Source: Bacillus sp. M6-12 (GTDB lineage Bacteria > Bacillota > Bacilli > Bacillales > DSM-1321). From it: a stretch of 64,000 bases of DNA. Below are positions 16,634-25,691 of the stretch, one piece after another. The stretch covers positions 124,001-188,000 of the forward strand of contig NZ_PGVF01000016.1 of the NCBI RefSeq assembly GCF_002860285.1, read 5' to 3'. The translations under genes were made by a program, and so were the position numbers. A model generated the notes under the pieces. That model did no database searches and was not told where the DNA came from. It worked only from the letters and a program-made list of their open reading frames with translations. Numbering within the stretch: the first letter of the stretch is position 1; every line of letters begins with the position of its first letter.

Positions 16634-17833
16634 ATGGCAATAACTATGGAAAAAAGAAAATGGCATTGGCTCGATACGTTTTTGTTTATCATCCGGACAT
16701 CATGGATGGCATTTATTGGTTATCATGTAATACTGGTTTATTCAGACACTTTCCATAAAATGATCCTCCTGCTGGCGTTTTTATGTACGCTTTTTGTACC
16801 CTATTTCTTTTACAGGCCAGGGTATATTAAGATTGGAAGATATGTAGTCTTAGAATTTTTATTATCCGGAAGCATGTTTTTATTTTCGGTGATGGAATTT
16901 AAAGAAGCAGGGTTTGATGTGTTAGAGATTTTGATGTTTCCGCTTGTAATAATTGCCTTTGTCAGTCAGACGGCTCCTTTAATCTGGATCTCCCCTATAA
17001 TAGCTATAGCAATCTTAATCACCGGATCAGTTCTTGGAAATTTCTTTCATGAGGCAGATATAATTATTGAAATGACGGATATTTTCATATTTTACGTATT
17101 TGGCTATGCAATAGGAAATATTGCGGTAACCAGTATAAGCAGAAAAAAGCTGATTGAATCCATTGAAGCAAAAAATAAAACCCTGGAGCAATATGCTAAA
17201 AAAATTGAGGAACTGACCATTATCGAGGAACGCCACCGTGTATCCCAGGACCTGCATGATACAGTTGGCCATATTTTTACCTCCGTGATTACAAGTCTTG
17301 ATGCTTTGCCTTTTCTGATTAAAGCCAGTAGAAAGGAAGCAAAGATGTACATAAAAGAAATAACTGATTTAGCAAGAAATGGACTTGACGATGTACGGAC
17401 TTCCATTTACCAGCTGTCTCCGTCAGGTGCGAATCAGCCTTTGAAGGAAAGCTGCATCCGGCTTATTGAAGACTTCATGAAGCATACGGGAACCATAGTT
17501 GAATTTCAGCTGGAAGGGAAGGAAAGTGAAACAGGTGAACTGACGAAATATACAATTATCCGCTGCCTTCAGGAATCTTTAACGAATGCAAAAAGGCACG
17601 GCCAGGCAACTCATATTATAATCACGCTGAGCTATACCAATGATCTGATCATTCTGGAAATAAAGGATAATGGCACAGGAACTGACCAAATTTCTCTTGG
17701 TTTTGGACTGCGTTCCATGAAAGACAGAATGATCACCTTGGGAGGATCACTTCACATCGAATCAAAAAAGAATCAGGGAACCATTATTACATGTGCCGTT
17801 CCGCTGCAGAAGGATGAACCAATAGTTGTATAA
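16634..17833 (+). CDS. Orphan sensor histidine kinase, paralog of the kinase at 5716
   Basis: 399 residues. N-terminal membrane part (residues 15-150), coiled coil with KTLEQYAKKIEELTIIEER, phosphoacceptor box QDLHDTVGHIF, ATPase motifs QESLTNAKRHG, DNGTGT and GFGLRSMKDR. These blocks are nearly those of the kinase at 5716-6900. ATG 16634 is preferred: AGAAGGAAG precedes it, and the upstream TTG/ATG options lie inside the promoter. No response regulator follows; a terminator and then mobile DNA do. It may cross-talk with the regulator at 6897 or have lost its partner through insertions. Confidence 0.85.
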   Translation: MAITMEKRKWHWLDTFLFIIRTSWMAFIGYHVILVYSDTFHKMILLLAFLCTLFVPYFFYRPGYIKIGRYVVLEFLLSGSMFLFSVMEFKEAGFDVLEILMFPLVIIAFVSQTAPLIWISPIIAIAILITGSVLGNFFHEADIIIEMTDIFIFYVFGYAIGNIAVTSISRKKLIESIEAKNKTLEQYAKKIEELTIIEERHRVSQDLHDTVGHIFTSVITSLDALPFLIKASRKEAKMYIKEITDLARNGLDDVRTSIYQLSPSGANQPLKESCIRLIEDFMKHTGTIVEFQLEGKESETGELTKYTIIRCLQESLTNAKRHGQATHIIITLSYTNDLIILEIKDNGTGTDQISLGFGLRSMKDRMITLGGSLHIESKKNQGTIITCAVPLQKDEPIVV

Positions 17834-17883
17834 TTAAGCATTTCTCTCAATCTAAAGGCAGCTAACCTTTATGGTTAGTTCAG

Positions 17884-17931
17884 ACTGCAGACAAACTCTA
17901 TTAAATTGAGTATGCCTGCAGTTATTTTTTT
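17884..17931 (+). terminator. Rho-independent terminator
   Basis: ACTGCAG (17884-17890) pairs with CTGCAGT (17916-17922) with inner AACTC/GAGT pairing, then TTTTTTT. A further small hairpin CTAACC/GGTTAG lies just upstream. Confidence 0.75.
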
Positions 17932-17951
17932 ACTTGGCCTGTTAATGTAGT

Positions 17952-18084
17952 CTGTTGATCTCCGTTCCAGGCGCTTCGCTTTCCGCGGGGCGGGAGGTAA
18001 GCCTCCTCGTCGCATGCCCCTGCGGGGGCTAACCTGTCCCGCTGCTCCCGCAGGAGTCTTCGCGCCTTCCACTCCAATCAACAG
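17952..18084. repeat. 133-bp palindromic repeat element of the Bacillaceae type
   Basis: Ends are the inverted pair CTGTTGAT (17952-17959) and ATCAACAG (18077-18084). The GC-rich interior, far richer than the surroundings, contains CGCTTTCCGCGGGGCGGGAGG and TGCTCCCGCAGGAGTC. I recognise this as the widespread Bacillaceae intergenic element (CGGAAAGCGAAGCGCC core) often found beside transposons. It can fold into a long imperfect hairpin. Function unknown; no second copy was noticed in this window. Confidence 0.7.
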
Positions 18085-18160
18085 GCTTTTAAACGTTTAC
18101 TATGGAACGTTCCTAAAATCTTTTTTAAAATTGATACATAAAATGATTGAGGTGACGAAG

Positions 18161-19222
18161 ATGCTTTCGAAAAACAATCCTATACAGCGAGATCAATTAG
18201 AGATGGTTACCTTAGACCAGCTTGTCCGACAGGACCAATTGGTCCATAAGTGGAAGCAGCCTTGACTTCTCATTTATCTATGACTTGGTGAAGGATGTCT
18301 ATTCGGCCGAAGTGGGCCGCCAAGCATTGACCCTGTCATCCTGATTAAACTCTCTTACATTTGGCAATCGCTCCATGCGGCAGACGATCAAGGACACGGA
18401 AACTAATATGGCCAATGATGGTTTCTGGGCTATGGGTTCCGTGACAAGGTGCGCCATTTCTCCACTTTCGGCAAGAACTATGAGCGCCGTTTTAAAGATA
18501 CAGATTTGTGTGAACAGATTTTCTAATGAATCTTTACGACGGCAGCCGACAGGAAGCTGATCAGTATCGAGCACGTTTTCATTGATTCAACTCACGTAAA
18601 GGCAAGGGCGAATAAGAGCATAAGTTTGCGAAGAAAGTGGTCCGGAAGGAAACACGTGCTTATCAGGAGAAGCTCCAGGAGGAAATCAATCAGGACCGGG
18701 AAGATCACGGAAAAAAACCTTTTCCTCCTGATAAGTTCTACAGGGAGTATTTAACTGATAACGAAATCATACTTGCGATGCCTTAACCTCGCACAAAAGA
18801 TGGGTATTTCAAAAAAGCATGACTATGTCTATGATGAACACTTCGACCGTTACCTCTGCCCTCCAGGCAGGTCCTGAATGAGTCTACAACGAACAAGGCA
18901 GGCTATTGTGAGTATAAATCACCTAAGCACATTTGCGCTGGCTGCCCATTCCAATCCCAATGTACAGGAAGTAAGGACCATCAAAAAGTGGTGACAAGGC
19001 ATATTTGGCAGGATTATGTAGTGCAAACAGATCATCTGCGACACCACAAGGATGTAAAACCAATCTATGTGAAACGCAAAGAAACGATTGAACGCGTATT
19101 CGCAAATGCATTAAAAAGCATGGCATGCATTGGACAACTTTAAGGGAACTTAAAAAATTGTCGACGCAGGCGATGCTTACCTTCGCTGCCCTGAATTGAA
19201 GAAGATGGCCAACTGGACTTAA
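18161..19222 (+). pseudogene. IS1182-family transposase remnant
   Basis: The start frame reads MLSKNNPIQRDQLEMVTLDQ, the typical opening of a Bacillus IS1182-group transposase. Pieces continue in changing frames: DPVILI, MRQTIKD, DSTHVKA (written here with errors), FPPDKF-like, then after an internal deletion of roughly 100 codons TKDGYFKKHDYVYDEHFD, HHKDVKPIYVKRKETIERVF and finally LKKMANWT at 19222. Several frameshifts, stops and the deletion make it non-functional. Confidence 0.8.
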
Positions 19223-19312
19223 AGAAGTCCCCAAATGGCCTAAAGACCAAGAGAAGTCTCTCCTGTCCTTTTCTTGATAAAAAGGAAAAAGATCTAAAAA
19301 CATACTAACATT

Positions 19313-19354
19313 AGTAGCACAGACCACGGCCATGGTTTGTGCTACTATTTTTTT
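19313..19354 (+). terminator. Strong terminator hairpin after the IS1182 remnant
   Basis: AGTAGCACA and TGTGCTACT form the outer stem with an ACCA/TGGT inner stem, followed by ATTTTTTT. Likely protects the next element from read-through. Confidence 0.75.
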
Positions 19355-19360
19355 AGTAGA

Positions 19361-19538
19361 AGTGAAGGAAGGTCGAACAGCCCCTGGGACGATTTAGAGT
19401 CCGTTTTAAAAACCGACCGACTTCACAACCTTATTTGAATCAGTTTAGTATGTTGGATCCAAGAGATCGTGTAAAAGAAAATGGAATCGATAAGGCACTG
19501 TGAAGACTTCTATGAATGGTTAAGAAGGAGAAATGATT
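19361..19538 (+). ncRNA. Candidate bridge RNA / structured leader of the IS110-type element
   Basis: The 178 nt before the transposase hold a strong fold: GTGAAG (19362-19367) with CTTCAC (19421-19426), GGTCG (19371-19375) with CGACC (19414-19418), and an inner GGAC/GTCC stem within a large loop. IS110-group elements encode a guide (bridge) RNA of about this length in the non-coding segment left of the transposase. Placement and fold fit; the boundaries and target loops are not determined. Confidence 0.4.
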
Positions 19539-20759
19539 ATGCAACATGTTTTAGCTTTTGATGTAAGTATGGGGAGAAGTACAATGGTCATTTACAATGG
19601 CTATCGGCAATGTGAGTTTGAAGGAGAAATCACACATGCCAAATCATCATTTAAAGCTTTGAATGAAAAGATTTGCAAAATCATGGAACAGGATGGGCAA
19701 GCACCTGAAATTGTAATCGAAGCATCAGGAGTATATTCAGCACCATTAGAGCGCTTCTTCCAAATAGAAGGCTATACCTATCATCGGCTTAGCCCATTAG
19801 AAGCGAATCTTCAAACAGCTTCTATGCGTCGCAATAAAACAGATCAAAGTGATGCTCACGAGCTCGCTAAATCTCATTTTCGAGTAGAGCGTGAAGAGAC
19901 TTATCAAGAAGGATACTATTATAAACAAATGCGTGCGCTCACACGATATTATGATGAATTAGATCATGAAGTCACCCATCTCTACAATCGCATGCACGCC
20001 ATTTTACAACTATGCTTCCCTGAACTTGAGCGTCTTTTTTCCTCACGCTCTGCGCTCTTTTTAAACATCGTACAACTTTATCCTCATCCAGATGAAGTAT
20101 TAGCTCATTCCAAAACCGTGATTCGTAACCGGTTGAAAGCAAACACTCGAAAGAACTTATCACTTGCACGTGCGGAAGCGAAGGGAATAGCTTTACTTGA
20201 GGCTGCAAAAGAATCCTATCCAGCCATTTCGAAAGAGGATGTACGATGTGAACAAGTACGCGAGTACGCCAAACGTATCGCAGAATTAAGAGACAAAAAA
20301 GAACAGCTTGTAAAACAGATGGTGGAACTTTCAACAGAGCGAATTGAATACCAAGTACTACTGTCGTTCCCAGGCATTGGAGAAGTAACAGCTGTACGTC
20401 TAATTGGTGAAATCGGAGATATGCGACGCTTTCAAAATCCTAAACAATTAAATGCATATGTTGGTATTGATATTATGCGTTATCAGTCTGGCAATACGTA
20501 TTATAAAGACAAAATTAATAAACGAGGAAATAACAAACTACGAAAAATCTTATACTATATGATTCAAACGATGATTACACTTTGTAAAAAAACGAATAAT
20601 CATATTGTGGATTATTACGATAAATTAAAAACGCAACCTCAGTGGAAACCCCACAAAGTTGCGTCGATCGCTTGTGTGAATAAGTTCTTGAAAGTGGCAT
20701 TTCACCTTATTACACACAACATCACCTATGATTACGAAACAGCATCAACCTGTTCGTAA
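19539..20759 (+). CDS. IS110-family transposase (DEDD)
   Basis: 406 residues, full length and uninterrupted. The N-terminal RuvC-like domain has acidic residues in LAFDVSMGRS, VIEASGVY and NKTDQSDAHELA, the DEDD set. The C-terminal Transposase_20 domain has LLSFPGIGEVTAVRLIGEIG and YQSGNTYYKDKINKRGNNKL, with the conserved serine expected near YQSG. ATG 19539 has AAGGAG 8 nt upstream; ATG 19533 is too close. Probably an active or recently active element. Confidence 0.85.
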   Translation: MQHVLAFDVSMGRSTMVIYNGYRQCEFEGEITHAKSSFKALNEKICKIMEQDGQAPEIVIEASGVYSAPLERFFQIEGYTYHRLSPLEANLQTASMRRNKTDQSDAHELAKSHFRVEREETYQEGYYYKQMRALTRYYDELDHEVTHLYNRMHAILQLCFPELERLFSSRSALFLNIVQLYPHPDEVLAHSKTVIRNRLKANTRKNLSLARAEAKGIALLEAAKESYPAISKEDVRCEQVREYAKRIAELRDKKEQLVKQMVELSTERIEYQVLLSFPGIGEVTAVRLIGEIGDMRRFQNPKQLNAYVGIDIMRYQSGNTYYKDKINKRGNNKLRKILYYMIQTMITLCKKTNNHIVDYYDKLKTQPQWKPHKVASIACVNKFLKVAFHLITHNITYDYETASTCS

Positions 20760-20832
20760 ATGGTTACTTTTACTATAACATAGTTGACCTTGCGAAAAAA
20801 TGCAATTTCGTCAGGTCTTTTTGGCATGCGTA

Positions 20833-20878
20833 AGTTTATTTTGAGTGGGAGGGGTACCCCTCCCACTCAAAATAAACT
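20833..20878. repeat. Perfect 46-bp palindrome
   Basis: AGTTTATTTTGAGTGGGAGG continues to a GG-TA-CC centre at 20855-20856 and returns exactly, 23 bp each side. It lies between the IS110 transposase and the next insertion element. It could end transcription or be an end structure or target of one of the flanking elements. Confidence 0.75.
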
Positions 20879-20926
20879 CATTTCTCGCACGAAAGTTTAA
20901 ATAAACAACTTGACTGTAGGTAAGAA

Positions 20927-22841
20927 GGGGGCTGTCCCGAAAGTCGGTTTAACCGACTCTCGGACGGCCTCTTTTTTATTCAAAAAAAACACAAAAAAAT
21001 CGTCACTTCTAGTAAAATGTAAGTTACCACACCAACACTCTAGAAAGGACGATTTTTTATGAGCAATCTTTCGACTACTATTGAGAATTATACCATGCAA
21101 ACCAGCCTGACTCTAGAGGTGAAAGAAGAAAATATGGTCTCCCAAAAGCAATACTCTCCTACATTCAAACCTTACAATAACCATCAGGTCCAGGTTATCT
21201 TCGATATCCAGGAAATGATACCCTCTCACCATGTCGCACGGGTAGTAGATGAAATGGTGGAATCCATACCGGATGAAAAGTTATTCTCCCATTATCCAGG
21301 AGGCGGAAGGCCTCCGTTCCATCCCAAAATGATGCTCAAGGTTATCTTGTTTGGCTACTCCCAAAAGGTGTACTCCTGCCGCGGCATCGAAAAGCTGACG
21401 CTAGAAAACCTCCCGACTATGTGGCTGGCAGCCATGCAACAGCCCGACTACCGCACCATCAACGAATTCCGTGGAAAACGGATGAAGTCCATGATGGATG
21501 AATTATTTGAAACCATGATCCTGAAGCTGATCGAGGACAACCATATCACGATGGAACATTACTTTTTGGATGGGACGAAGATTGAAGCGGACGCCAACAA
21601 GTATTCTTTTGTATGGAAAAAATCAACAGTCCGATCCGAAGAATCATTAAAGGAGAAAATCAAGTACACTCTCCAACATATTGAGGAGATGACAAAGGCG
21701 GAGGAACTGGACATTTTAAAGGAAAGCCTGGAGAAAGCAGAATCAGACCCTTCCGGTTGAAAGAGCTTGCATCCGGATTGGAAACACACATAACCGCATA
21801 ACACAGGATATTGAAAAAGAAGCAGATACAGAGATCCGTAAGGAAAAAAGAAAGAAGCGAAGTCAATGGAAGAACCCCTCAAACTGATCAGGAAAGATTT
21901 CTTGCCGAGGCTGGCAAAATACAAGGTACAGAACAAGACATTCGGTGACCGCAATAGCTATTCCAAAACCGACCCTGACGCTACTTTTATGAGGATGAAG
22001 GAAGACCACATGAAAAATGGTCAGCTTAAACCTGGCTACAATGTACAGATGGCAACGGAAAATCAGTTCATCCTATTTTATACTATTCATCAACGTCCGA
22101 CGGATACGCGCTGCTTCATCCCTCACCTGGAGAAGTTGGCTTCCTCTTCTTTGCCGATGCCCAAAACCGTCATAGCCGATGCGGGTTATGGGAGTGAGGA
22201 AAACTATCTGTATGCAATCGGGGAAGAAAAAGAGCCAAGGTTCGATTTCCTCATTCCATACGGAACCTATCTGAAAGACAAGACAAGGAAGGCCAGGAAA
22301 GACATAAAAAACGTAAAGAACTGGACATACGTTGAACAGGATGATTGTTTTATCTGCCCGAATGACCGGAAGGTTGCATTTAAGAAATATCAAATGAAGA
22401 AAAATGCGTCCGGACATGAACAAAGCTACAAAATCTATGAATGCGAGGATTGTACAGGTTGTCCCTTGAAACCGCAATGTACCAAAGGTAAAGGAAACCG
22501 TCAGGTTCATTGGAATACAGTCTTTGAAGAAATGAAGGCAAAGGCAAAAGCAGCCTTTGAGTGTGAAGAAAAAACCGCTATCTATGGCCGACGGAAGGTC
22601 GAGGTGGAAAGCGTTTTTGGCCACATCAAGGGCAATCGGTCGTTCCGCAGATTTTCTCTGCGGGGACTCGACAAGGTGCATGTCGAGTTCGGTATCGTGG
22701 CACTCGCCCACAATATGATGAAAGTGACGGGCATCCGCCTAGCCACTTTCATCAAACTAATCCGAACTAAAAGAAGCTGGAGAAAAAGTGTTGTTTTTCT
22801 CCAGCTTCTTTACTGTTTTAGGGACTTTTTAGACAGCCCCC
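20927..22841 (+). mobile_element. IS1182-family insertion sequence with intact ends (1,915 bp)
   Basis: Terminal inverted repeats GGGGGCTGTC (20927-20936) and GACAGCCCCC (22832-22841), extended imperfectly to about 19 bp (AAGTC conserved). A GTCGGTT/AACCGAC hairpin lies just inside the left end. No clear target duplication is visible. The encoded transposase is frameshifted. Confidence 0.85.
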
Positions 22842-22858
22842 TTTTGACAACAATCTGA
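21059..22858 (+). pseudogene. IS1182-family transposase, three frameshifts
   Basis: N-terminal part 21059-21760 (233 residues) contains the DUF772 region (PPFHPKMMLKVILFGYSQKV) and HYFLDGTKIEADANKYSFVW. Coding sense then passes to frame 1 (RLKELASGLETHI), frame 3 (DIEKEADTEIRKEKRKKRSQ) and back to frame 2 for 21866-22858 (330 residues), which carries the DDE_Tnp_1 part (VIADAGYGSEENY, VESVFGHIKGNRSFRRFSLR). The final frame runs through the right terminal repeat and stops at 22858. Confidence 0.85.
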
Positions 22859-22971
22859 GCTTACCTATTATGGTTAGTGTTTTTTTATTTTCATTGCTTT
22901 AAGTGCATTGCTAAAACTCCTCAATTAAAAGTTTTAGAAAATCTTAATTATTTCAGATAATTCAATATATA

Positions 22972-23000
22972 TTGACAATTCGAAAAGTATTAATTAAAAT
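22972..23000 (+). promoter_or_regulatory. Sigma-A promoter of the catabolic operon
   Basis: TTGACA (22972-22977), 17-bp spacer, TAAAAT (22995-23000). The preceding ATAATTCAATATATA is shared with the promoter of the GH105 gene at the other end of the cluster. Confidence 0.8.
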
Positions 23001-23013
23001 AAGTCATAGTTAA

Positions 23014-23045
23014 TGTAGGTTGTTGGACATCATTGGTTGGATGTA
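23014..23045. promoter_or_regulatory. FadR-type operator, copy 1
   Basis: 32-bp sequence containing TGTTGGACATCATTGGTTGG, identical at 30 of 32 positions to 35689-35720 (reverse strand). ACATC/GATGT inverted and TTGGAYRT direct repeats are present. It starts about 14 bp after the -10 box, so bound protein would block transcription. Confidence 0.7.
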
Positions 23046-23070
23046 ATTCATAAGACATTCTAAAAATGTT

Positions 23071-23082
23071 AAGGGGGGGGGA
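23071..23082 (+). other. G9 homopolymer in the operon leader
   Basis: A run of nine G followed by AGG in the untranslated leader, about 150 bp before the first gene. It resembles an over-long Shine-Dalgarno sequence but no start codon follows with a lasting frame. Confidence 0.5.
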
Positions 23083-23141
23083 GGTTTATTCGACTAAGGT
23101 AGTTGTGGTCCACCTCAAAAATCTATTTTAGTAGACTGGTA

Positions 23142-23155
23142 TGTAATCGCTTACT
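23142..23155. promoter_or_regulatory. cre site (CcpA), copy 1
   Basis: TGTAATCGCTTACT matches the cre consensus TGWAANCGNTNWCA except the last base. The same 14-mer occurs at 35574-35587. Located downstream of the promoter, so carbon catabolite repression by roadblock is inferred. Confidence 0.65.
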
Positions 23156-23234
23156 TACTACATGGGTTCATACATAAATAATAAAAGTGAAGAGGAAGAA
23201 TTCTTACTTAGGCAATAACCGGGAGGTAACTTAA

Positions 23235-24245
23235 TTGAAGAAAATTATTAATAACCCCATGGATTTTGTAAATGAAACTTTAGAAGGAATCATCTTAGCT
23301 TATCCCGACCAGTTTCGATTTCCTGAGGGTGAAAAGAGGGGAATTGTACGGGCTGATATACCTGTCAATGGTAAAGTAGCTATTGCAACAGGTGGTGGTT
23401 CGGGCCATCTTCCTGTGTTCCTTGGATATGTTGGCAAAGGGCTTGCAGATGGTGCTTCAGTTGGGAATGTTTTTAGTTCGCCTAGTGCTGATGCAATGTT
23501 CAATGTAGCGAAGGAAATTCATGGGGGAAAAGGGGTTCTCCTGCTATATGGCCACTATTTTGGCGATAAAATGAATTTTGATTTAGCTTCTGAAATGTTG
23601 GAGGAAGAAGGGATTGTGGTAAAAAGCATCAGAGTCTCCGATGATGTAGCGTCTGCCCCAAGGGAAAGTTGGAAAAATCGACGGGGAGTTGCAGGAATCT
23701 TTTTTGCTTACAAGATTGCTGGAGCTTGCGCGGAGGCGAATGAGCCATTAGATAAAGTGTATACAATAGCCGAGAAAACAGTTACTAATCTAGCTACAAT
23801 GGGTGTAGCTCTATCTTCCTGTATAATCCCAGCTTCAGGTAAGCCTACTTTTTCAATGGATGAAGATGAAATGGAAATGGGGATGGGAATTCACGGCGAA
23901 CCAGGTATTAAACGGACAAAGTTAAGGACCGCTAACGAAATAGCTGAAGAAATTATCCACTATCTAACTGATGATTTATCTCTGAGCGCAGGTGATGAAG
24001 TAGCAGTACTTGTCAATGGCTCTGGAGCTACTCCTTTAGAAGAATTGTATATTGTAAATCGGGAGGTTCACCTCCTTTTGCAAGAGCGTGACATAAATAT
24101 TTATAAAACATATGTAGGGGAATATGCAACTTCAATGGATATGGCGGGATGTTCAATAACATTACTGAAAATAGATGAAGAATTAAAAAAGTATTTGGAT
24201 GCAGAAGCAAATTCTCCTTTTTTCAAACAATTTGGGGGGATTTAA
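23235..24245 (+). CDS. dhaK: DhaK-family kinase subunit (short-chain ketose kinase)
   Basis: 336 residues, TTG start with GGGAGG 8 nt upstream. The Dak1 fold is shown by IATGGGSGHLPVFLGYVGKG (substrate loop) and MGMGIHGEPG, whose His forms the covalent hemiaminal with the ketose carbonyl. Family members phosphorylate dihydroxyacetone, tetruloses or apulose. The DhaL partner follows 2 bp later. No DhaM phosphocarrier is present, so either ATP is the donor or DhaM is elsewhere. First gene of an operon controlled by the operator and cre just upstream. Confidence 0.85.
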   Translation: MKKIINNPMDFVNETLEGIILAYPDQFRFPEGEKRGIVRADIPVNGKVAIATGGGSGHLPVFLGYVGKGLADGASVGNVFSSPSADAMFNVAKEIHGGKGVLLLYGHYFGDKMNFDLASEMLEEEGIVVKSIRVSDDVASAPRESWKNRRGVAGIFFAYKIAGACAEANEPLDKVYTIAEKTVTNLATMGVALSSCIIPASGKPTFSMDEDEMEMGMGIHGEPGIKRTKLRTANEIAEEIIHYLTDDLSLSAGDEVAVLVNGSGATPLEELYIVNREVHLLLQERDINIYKTYVGEYATSMDMAGCSITLLKIDEELKKYLDAEANSPFFKQFGGI

Positions 24246-24247
24246 AA

Positions 24248-24877
24248 ATGAATATTAATAAAATTAGTACATTAATGGTCAAATTTACTGAGGAAAATAA
24301 AGATAAGTGGAATGAATTGGATGGCGCACAAGGAGATGGCGATTTAGGAGTAACAATGCATTTAGCTGCGCAAGCATTAGCAGAAAGTGCAGAACGTTGC
24401 AATTCAGTTAAAGAGTGGTTGGAGGTTGGAGGGAAGCAAATACGGAAAGCGGCGCCATCGACTATGGGGATTTTGATCGCCTCGGCCCTTATCTCTGCTG
24501 GGAGATCCATTAAGGATCAACAAAAAGAATTAAATTTGGAAGACTGGATCACCATTCAAGAGAACATGGCAGCTGAGATTCAACAACGCGGGGGTGCGAA
24601 GTTGGGAGACAAGACAATATTAGATTCCTTCATACCCGCGTTACATGCATTTAGTGATGGTGTAAAAAGAGGGGATGACCTTAGCCAAATACTTAATGAA
24701 ACGACTGTAATTGCCAAAAATTCAGCGGAAGGAACATCCTCTATGATATCCAAAATTGGCCGTTCTAGCTGGCTTGGGAAGAGGTCGCAAGGAAATATTG
24801 ATGGTGGGGCTTGGGTTTGCTACCAAATCTATGATTTTATCTCTAAAATCAATCAAGATTTGAAGCAGAATTGTTAA
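24248..24877 (+). CDS. dhaL: DhaL-family nucleotide-binding kinase subunit
   Basis: 209 residues, Dak2 domain. The Mg-nucleotide motif reads ELDGAQGDGDLGVTM; the GDGDxG form is more like ATP-dependent Dak kinases than the GDADHG form of PTS-linked DhaL. GSS and GG loops are seen in EGTSSMISKIGRSSWLGKRS and NIDGGAW. Translationally close to the DhaK gene. Together they should phosphorylate a small ketose produced by the pathway. Confidence 0.85.
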   Translation: MNINKISTLMVKFTEENKDKWNELDGAQGDGDLGVTMHLAAQALAESAERCNSVKEWLEVGGKQIRKAAPSTMGILIASALISAGRSIKDQQKELNLEDWITIQENMAAEIQQRGGAKLGDKTILDSFIPALHAFSDGVKRGDDLSQILNETTVIAKNSAEGTSSMISKIGRSSWLGKRSQGNIDGGAWVCYQIYDFISKINQDLKQNC

Positions 24878-24905
24878 AAATAAATATATCAGGAGGCACT
24901 CTCGC

Positions 24906-25634
24906 ATGTTTAACCCATTAATTAGAGCCCCTGTAACAGAAGAAGCATTGGAGCAAGTAAAACAATTCATTACTTCAGGCAACGTGAAAGTGGGTGAGAA
25001 ATTACCTACGGAGACCCAGTTGAGTTCAATGTTAGGCGTTAGCCGTAATACGGTCAGAGAGGTTTTTATTACATTACAAGCACAAGGGTTCATTGAGGTT
25101 AGAAGGGGCAAAGGAGCTTTTGTTGTAGATACAACCAATGTATACGAACGAGCATTTATTGAGTGGTTTCAAAAAAATGAGTTTAAAATTCAACAATTGC
25201 TTGAAGTTAGAATGACCCTGGAGCCATATTCAGCTTATCTTGCCGCTCAAAAAATCACAGATGAAGAAATCAAAGAGTTGGAAAATCTCTCAAATGATTA
25301 TGAAAGGCTGATTCAAATTGGAGCAAATATTGAAGATATAGTGGCAGGCGATGAAATCTTTCATCTTAAGATAATTAAAGCTAGCAGAAATGAATTGCTG
25401 GAGTTTTTTTATACAAATGTAAATCCAGCTCTTAATGATTATCGCATGAAGGTTTTTTCTCCACCATCCAATCCATCGGCCTCAATAGATGCTCATAATC
25501 GTATTGTAGAGGCATTAAGAGAAAGAGATTCAAGTAAGACCTATAAAGCCATGATGAATCACATTGAAGGTGCCAAGTCAGACATTCATGGTGTAGCTGC
25601 AAAAATTGCAATATCATTAGATCAACAGAAATAG
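24906..25634 (+). CDS. GntR/FadR-family regulator 1
   Basis: 242 residues. Winged helix at 8-75 (GEKLPTETQLSSMLGVSRNT) and FCD ligand domain at about 90-230, with probable metal ligands in DEIFHLKIIKAS and a C-terminal AHNRIVEAL. Closely similar to the regulator at 33559-34290. Start supported by AGGAGG. It lies inside the operon and probably senses a pathway metabolite and binds the shared operators. Confidence 0.85.
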   Translation: MFNPLIRAPVTEEALEQVKQFITSGNVKVGEKLPTETQLSSMLGVSRNTVREVFITLQAQGFIEVRRGKGAFVVDTTNVYERAFIEWFQKNEFKIQQLLEVRMTLEPYSAYLAAQKITDEEIKELENLSNDYERLIQIGANIEDIVAGDEIFHLKIIKASRNELLEFFYTNVNPALNDYRMKVFSPPSNPSASIDAHNRIVEALRERDSSKTYKAMMNHIEGAKSDIHGVAAKIAISLDQQK

Positions 25635-25691
25635 AAGAACCTTTGTTATATGTACCAAAGACTTATTATCAGATTTTAAGGAGAGATGAAA

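Noticed and set aside
22073-22711. 212-codon minus-strand frame over the IS1182 transposase
   Set aside because: Antisense shadow of recognised transposase coding.
20927-22841. Target-site duplication for the IS1182-type element
   Set aside because: The flanks GTAAGAA and TTTTGAC do not match; no duplication can be claimed.
23104-23180. Short TTG-started frame in the dhaK leader after the G9 tract
   Set aside because: No proper spacing to the purine tract and no protein-like features; it overlaps the cre site.
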